A stretch of 64,000 nt of DNA, taken from assembly GCF_902364355.1 (NCBI RefSeq), contig NZ_CABJDK010000003.1, forward strand, positions 161,437 through 225,436. Reading direction: 5' to 3'. The position numbers were made by a program, and so were the translations under genes. Origin of the DNA: Collinsella aerofaciens (lineage in GTDB: Bacteria; Actinomycetota; Coriobacteriia; Coriobacteriales; Coriobacteriaceae). Position 1 is the first letter of the stretch, and the number at the start of each line of letters is the position of its first letter. Of this stretch, positions 60,571 to 64,000 are shown piece by piece. The notes under the pieces were generated by a model. The model was not told the DNA's origin, did not search any database, and saw nothing but the letters and a program-made list of their open reading frames with translations.

Positions 60571-61428
60571 CTATTCCACGACCTTATCCGGCTGGATGAG
60601 CTCCTCGTAGAAGCTGATGTGCTCTCGGGCGTCCTCGATTTCAGGCAGCAGGAAGTTGTAGATGACCTCTATGATCATCGTGGCGCTCATCTTGGAGAAC
60701 GCGAAGTCGCCCGTTGTCAGCAGCGCCTCGTGATTGACGGTATTAAAGGTGTAGTCGGCTAGGCGCGCAAGTGGAGACTTGCTGTCGCTGCTGATGACGA
60801 CCACGGTGGCACCGCAGTCGCGAGCCGCTTTTGCCATGCGGTTCAGTCGACGCGACTTGCCAGAGTTCGAGATCAGCACGATAACGTCGCCGGGGCGTAA
60901 CGTGAGCGCAAAGCCGATTGATGTCTCGCTGATGGTGCTCGCCATACAGCGCAGGCCCAGCTGCGAAAACTTAAATGTCGCATCGAGCGCGACTGCGTTC
61001 GTATTGCCCACGGCGGCGAACTCAATAACGCCGGCATTCTTAAGTGCGTGCACAACTGCGGCCAACGTGTCGTGATCAATGCCGTCGATGGTCGCATTAA
61101 GCTCGCTCACCTTAGCGGCAAGGATATTTTTAAGGCTCTGCTCCATGTTGTCGAGCGAGACCTCGTCGGTCAGGCCCTCGTTGCGCTGACTCTCCAAGTC
61201 GCGCGCCAACGAAAACTGAAAACTGCGGAAGCTGCCAAAGCCCAGCTTGCGGCAAAAGCGCGAGACCGTCGCCTCGGACGTGGCAGCGGCTCGTGAGAGC
61301 TGGGCGGCCGTCAGGCGCGGCGCCTCGGACTGGTGCTCCAATATATAGTCGACAATGCGCTGCTCGGAATCGCTGTACCCTTTGTGCGTGCTAATAAGGG
61401 AGAGCGCGCTCTTGCTGCTATCGGTCAT
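60571..61428 (-). CDS. RpiR-family transcriptional regulator (HTH + SIS)
   Basis: The 285-residue protein starts at 61428 with CAGGAGCC upstream; the frame extends to 61494 without another ribosome-binding site. It has an N-terminal HTH_6 domain (about 1-78, LTAAQLSRAAATSEATVSRF) and a C-terminal SIS domain (about 120-260, ISNSGKSRRLNRMAKAAR) that binds a phosphosugar. It is divergent from the PTS permease gene, so it is the likely regulator of that gene in response to the imported sugar phosphate (inference). Confidence 0.92.
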   Translation of the reverse strand: MTDSSKSALSLISTHKGYSDSEQRIVDYILEHQSEAPRLTAAQLSRAAATSEATVSRFCRKLGFGSFRSFQFSLARDLESQRNEGLTDEVSLDNMEQSLKNILAAKVSELNATIDGIDHDTLAAVVHALKNAGVIEFAAVGNTNAVALDATFKFSQLGLRCMASTISETSIGFALTLRPGDVIVLISNSGKSRRLNRMAKAARDCGATVVVISSDSKSPLARLADYTFNTVNHEALLTTGDFAFSKMSATMIIEVIYNFLLPEIEDAREHISFYEELIQPDKVVE

Positions 61429-61528
61429 GGATGGCTCCTGGTTGGCATGAAAATCGGACTCGTTTTTCATGCCATAGTATACGGGCAGTTTCAATTACAA
61501 GATACACCTTGCCGTTTCAAGTGTTGAT

Positions 61529-61678
61529 GGTAAACTTTCACTTACCGTTTACGGTTATGAAAGAACCTTTCACCGGAGAATTGCGCCTTGTCTCTTCTCA
61601 CGCGGACGGTAGGTTGGTATCTTTCAAGTGTGGAAAAACGCGCATTTAAGCGCGTATAGGGGAGCGCCCGCGGGCGCT
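61529..61678. promoter_or_regulatory. Divergent control region between the rpiR-type and PTS genes
   Basis: This region holds several repeats: GGTAA-ACTTTCAC-TTACC (61529-61546), the inverted repeat TGAAAG-AAC-CTTTCA (61558-61572), and further single copies of CTTTCA/GTTTCAA (61491, 61514, 61621). Nearer the PTS gene are ACGCGC-ATTTAA-GCGCGT (61638-61655) and the loopless palindrome AGCGCCCGCGGGCGCT (61663-61678). The first group are candidate operators; the latter two are 5' leader hairpins. Confidence 0.55.
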
Positions 61679-61699
61679 GTACTCAAGAAGGAGGGACAC

Positions 61700-63703
61700 A
61701 TGGCTAAGTTTGACATCATCGCCGCGACCGGTTGCCCGACCGGCATCGCGCACACCTTCATGGCGAAGGAGGCGCTGGAGAAGGCAGCTGCCGAGCGAGG
61801 TCTGACCATTAAGGTCGAGACTCATGGCCAGGTCGGTGTCGAGAACGAGCTCACGAAGGGTGAGATCGCCGGTGCCAAGGCCGTCGTCGTCGCAGCCGAT
61901 AAGGATGTCCAGGCTGAGCGTTTCGCCGGTAAGCCCATGGTTTCCGTTGGCGTTTCCAAGGCCCTGTCCGTCGAGGCCGCCGGAAAGCTGATTGACCGCG
62001 CGCTCGCCGCCAAGGGCGACGACTCGGTTGCGGCTGCTGCCGATGTTGAGGACGAGGTCGAGGAGAAGGAGTCCATCGGCCACGTCATCTACAAGCACCT
62101 CATGAATGGCGTCAGCCACATGCTGGTCTTCGTCGTCGCCGGTGGTGTTCTGACCGCCGTATCGTTCCTGTGGGGCATCACGTCCTTCGATTCGACGGCT
62201 GCCGACTACAACACCTTTGCCGCCATGCTCAAGATCATCGGCGGCATCGCCATGAACCTCATGGTTCCGGTGCTCTCCGCTTACATCGCCGAGTCCATCG
62301 GCAAGCGCCCGGCACTCGTCCCCGGTTTTGTTGCCGGCATGATCGCCATCCAGGGCCTGCCCGTTAACGCCGATACCGGCATGATCGACGCCGGTGGCGC
62401 CGGCGTGGGCTTCGGCTTCCTGGGCGGCATCGTCGGCGGCTTCCTTGCTGGCTATGTCATCCTGCTGCTCGAGAAGGTCTTTGCCGGTCTGCCCAAGAAC
62501 CTGGACGGCCTCAAGGCTATCTTCCTGTACCCGCTGTTCTCGACCGCCATCGTCGGTCTGGTCATGCTCGGCATCTCCGGCCCCATGGCTGCCATCAACA
62601 CCGCCATGATGGACTTCCTCAAGGGCCTGTCCGCCTCTGGCGCCGTTGTCCTGGGTCTTGCCATCGGCTGCATGTGCGCCTTTGACATGGGTGGCCCGGT
62701 CAACAAGGCTGCTTACGTCACCGGTACCGCTATGCTCACCGAGGCCCTGGCCGCCGGTGTCGGCACCGACACCTACAACTTCGGCACCAACTTCATGGCT
62801 GCCGTCTCCGCCGCCTGCATCGTTCCGCCGCTGATCACCACTTTCGCCGTCGTTGTCGGCAAGAAGTACTTCAGCCAGGAGGACCACGACGCCGGTGTCG
62901 TCAACCTCATCCTTGGTTGCACCCACATCACCGAGGGCGCCATTCCGTTCATGACCAAGAACATCTGGCCCGTCATGCCCATCATGATGCTCGGTTCCTC
63001 CATCGCCTCGATCCTGACCATTATGTTCAACGTTCACGATCCGGCGCCCCACGGTGGCTTCCTGGTCCTGCCCGTTGTCGAGAACGGTCCGCTTTGGGTC
63101 CTCGCGATCCTCATCGGCGCCGTGGTCGGTAGCATCCTGTTCGTGGCCTTCAAGAAATATGACTTCGAGAAGAACCAGAAGGCCGCTCCTGCAGCCAAGC
63201 CGGTTGAGGCCTCCAAGGCCGCTGCTGTCGAGGCCCCCAAGGCCGAGGCTGCCGACTTCGTGAAGGTCGAGAACGTCTTTGTCGCCGAGGACTTCGCTTC
63301 TCGTGACGAGGCTTTGAGCTTTGTCTCCAACCAGGCCGTCAAGGCCGGTATCGCCGGCGACGCCGACGCCGTGATGAACGCCTTCCTGGCCCGCGAGGCA
63401 GAGGGCACCACGGGCATGATGGAGGGCTTCGCCATCCCGCATGCCAAGTCCGACGCCATTACCGAGGCTGCCGTCATCGTCGTCAAGGACGAGTCCGGCG
63501 TGACCGGTTGGGATACCATGGACGGCGCCCCCGTCAACGTGGCCATCGCCCTGCTCATCCCGGGCGCTCAGGCTGGCACCACGCACCTCAAGATCCTGTC
63601 CAAGGTCGCCGAGGCGCTTATGGACGAGGACTTCCGTGCCACCGTCAAGGGTTCCACCAACGCCGCCGAGATCGCCAAGACGATCAACGCCCGCCTGGTC
63701 TAA
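61700..63703 (+). CDS. PTS fructose-family permease, domains IIB-IIC-IIA
   Basis: The 667-residue sugar phosphotransferase permease starts at ATG 61700 (AAGGAGGG upstream). IIB is N-terminal with its phosphocysteine in AATGCPTGIAHT (C12); IIC follows (about 130-480) with 8-10 membrane helices (HVIYKHLMNGVSHMLVFVVA, AFDMGGPVNKAAYVTG); an Ala/Lys/Glu linker leads to IIA with the phosphohistidine in GFAIPHAKSD. It would import and phosphorylate fructose or a related hexose. No 1-phosphofructokinase gene is adjacent, so the exact sugar is open. It ends in a strong terminator. Confidence 0.92.
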   Translation: MAKFDIIAATGCPTGIAHTFMAKEALEKAAAERGLTIKVETHGQVGVENELTKGEIAGAKAVVVAADKDVQAERFAGKPMVSVGVSKALSVEAAGKLIDRALAAKGDDSVAAAADVEDEVEEKESIGHVIYKHLMNGVSHMLVFVVAGGVLTAVSFLWGITSFDSTAADYNTFAAMLKIIGGIAMNLMVPVLSAYIAESIGKRPALVPGFVAGMIAIQGLPVNADTGMIDAGGAGVGFGFLGGIVGGFLAGYVILLLEKVFAGLPKNLDGLKAIFLYPLFSTAIVGLVMLGISGPMAAINTAMMDFLKGLSASGAVVLGLAIGCMCAFDMGGPVNKAAYVTGTAMLTEALAAGVGTDTYNFGTNFMAAVSAACIVPPLITTFAVVVGKKYFSQEDHDAGVVNLILGCTHITEGAIPFMTKNIWPVMPIMMLGSSIASILTIMFNVHDPAPHGGFLVLPVVENGPLWVLAILIGAVVGSILFVAFKKYDFEKNQKAAPAAKPVEASKAAAVEAPKAEAADFVKVENVFVAEDFASRDEALSFVSNQAVKAGIAGDADAVMNAFLAREAEGTTGMMEGFAIPHAKSDAITEAAVIVVKDESGVTGWDTMDGAPVNVAIALLIPGAQAGTTHLKILSKVAEALMDEDFRATVKGSTNAAEIAKTINARLV

Positions 63704-63738
63704 TCCCGCAGCTCGCGAATAACATCGCCCCTTGTAAC

Positions 63739-63775
63739 AAAGGCGGAGACCCTCTCCAAGGTCTCCGCCTTTTTC
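63739..63775 (+). terminator. Terminator of the PTS permease gene
   Basis: AAAGGCGGAGAC / GTCTCCGCCTTT, a perfect 12-bp stem with a 10-nt loop and a run of T residues, 36 nt after the stop codon. Confidence 0.9.
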
Positions 63776-63784
63776 ATCCCCAAA

Positions 63785-63855
63785 TAAGTTGCGGTGAAAT
63801 AGGGACTGTTTAAACGATTCAACCCCAAATTCAGTCCCTATTTCACCGCAACTTA
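63785..63855. repeat. 24-bp perfect inverted repeat with GGGAC core
   Basis: Arms 63785-63808 and 63832-63855 (TAAGTTGCGGTGAAATAGGG, then ACTG) are exact reverse complements around a 23-nt spacer that contains TTTAAACGATTC. It follows the PTS terminator and has no T tract of its own. The AGGGACTG core relates it to the hairpins at 7674 and 28011. Beyond it, 63856-64000 contains nothing I can identify. Confidence 0.9.
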
Positions 63856-64000
63856 CAAAAGGGCATAGAGTGGGCTGCCTATCGAGTCTTTGTCGCGAAC
63901 AAGTCATCAGCCAGAATTTCGTTCGCACGATATTGCTCTGGACCGACCGAGTTTCCGCAGCTTGCTCGCCCACAGGGGGCCGGGCGCGGCCAGTGAGATT

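Noticed and set aside
61646..63973. A 775-codon minus-strand frame opposite the PTS permease
   Set aside because: Same antisense artefact; the plus strand encodes all PTS domains with active-site residues.
1..64000. CRISPR arrays, prophage modules, restriction-modification or toxin-antitoxin systems
   Set aside because: No regularly spaced repeats, phage structural genes, methylase/endonuclease pairs or small toxin-antitoxin pairs were seen.
63856..64000. Possible 3' end of a gene running in from beyond the window
   Set aside because: No frame shows recognisable protein sequence in these 145 bases.

Overview
This 64 kb window is a high-GC (about 60% by eye), gene-dense stretch of a bacterial chromosome. 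Almost everything is read left to right in long, tightly coupled operons with 1, 4 or 8 nt gene overlaps. The gene order is a mosaic. A Bacillus-like core (asp23-fakA-recG ... plsX-acpP-rnc-smc-ftsY-ffh) encloses an actinobacterial-type block (coaD, a SepIVA/DivIVA-like coiled coil, DUF177, rpmF). RpoD carries an acidic insert. This points to class Coriobacteriia, most likely a gut Collinsella or close relative. The assignment is inferred from gene content and style; no database was searched.

Layout. 1-6165: translation and RNA maturation genes (infB 3' end, rbfA, nrnA, truB, ribF) and primase dnaG. 6276-7625: principal sigma factor rpoD. 7626-8034: terminator, a perfect 56-bp palindrome, and two identical tRNA-Asn genes, each with its own terminator. 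8192-13568: asp23, fakA, recG, rsmD, coaD. 13637-17135: SepIVA-like gene, DUF177, rpmF, plsX, acpP, rnc. 17146-23085: smc, ftsY, ffh. 23206-23970: a minus-strand DUF134/NifX-like metalloprotein behind a promoter flanked by two CATATG-centred operators. 24137-28583: thyA-dfrA, a SPOUT rRNA methylase, a MATE exporter, an orphan cobO. 28661-31098: ftsH and DUF523.

31107-32650 is a scar of mobile DNA: the C-terminal end of a serine recombinase, a nonsense-mutated IS3-type transposase tail with its downstream end, and a clearly AT-rich, foreign S51-type peptidase. It is followed by a minus-strand iron-type alcohol/glycerol dehydrogenase (32699-33787). ileS (34273-37074) sits behind a transcriptional T-box riboswitch with an AUC specifier and an explicit antiterminator/terminator switch. 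After it come a multi-armed RNA structure, lspA, rluD, a GT2 glycosyltransferase, a short A24 peptidase, an HD-domain dNTPase and rarA. 43598-46757 is one coupled unit: DUF948 membrane protein, a degenerate anti-sigma-like protein, a SigB/SigF-type sigma factor and an AI-2E permease. 47202-53829: alaS, ruvX, mltG, yqeG, aroK and a 3-dehydroquinate-synthase-like protein that has lost its catalytic residues. 53961-60349: pepP, efp, a second asp23, nusB, xseB, tlyA, nadK, recN. 60571-63703: a divergent RpiR regulator and a fructose-family PTS permease.

The most interesting signals are the catalytically dead AroB paralogue next to an intact AroK, the anti-sigma-like protein without its ATP-binding boxes in the sigma operon, the operator-flanked DUF134/NifX fusion with a His/Cys-rich tail, and a dispersed set of long intergenic hairpins. 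Several of the hairpins carry a GGGAC/GGGGAC core. They sit at operon ends and no associated transposase is visible here.
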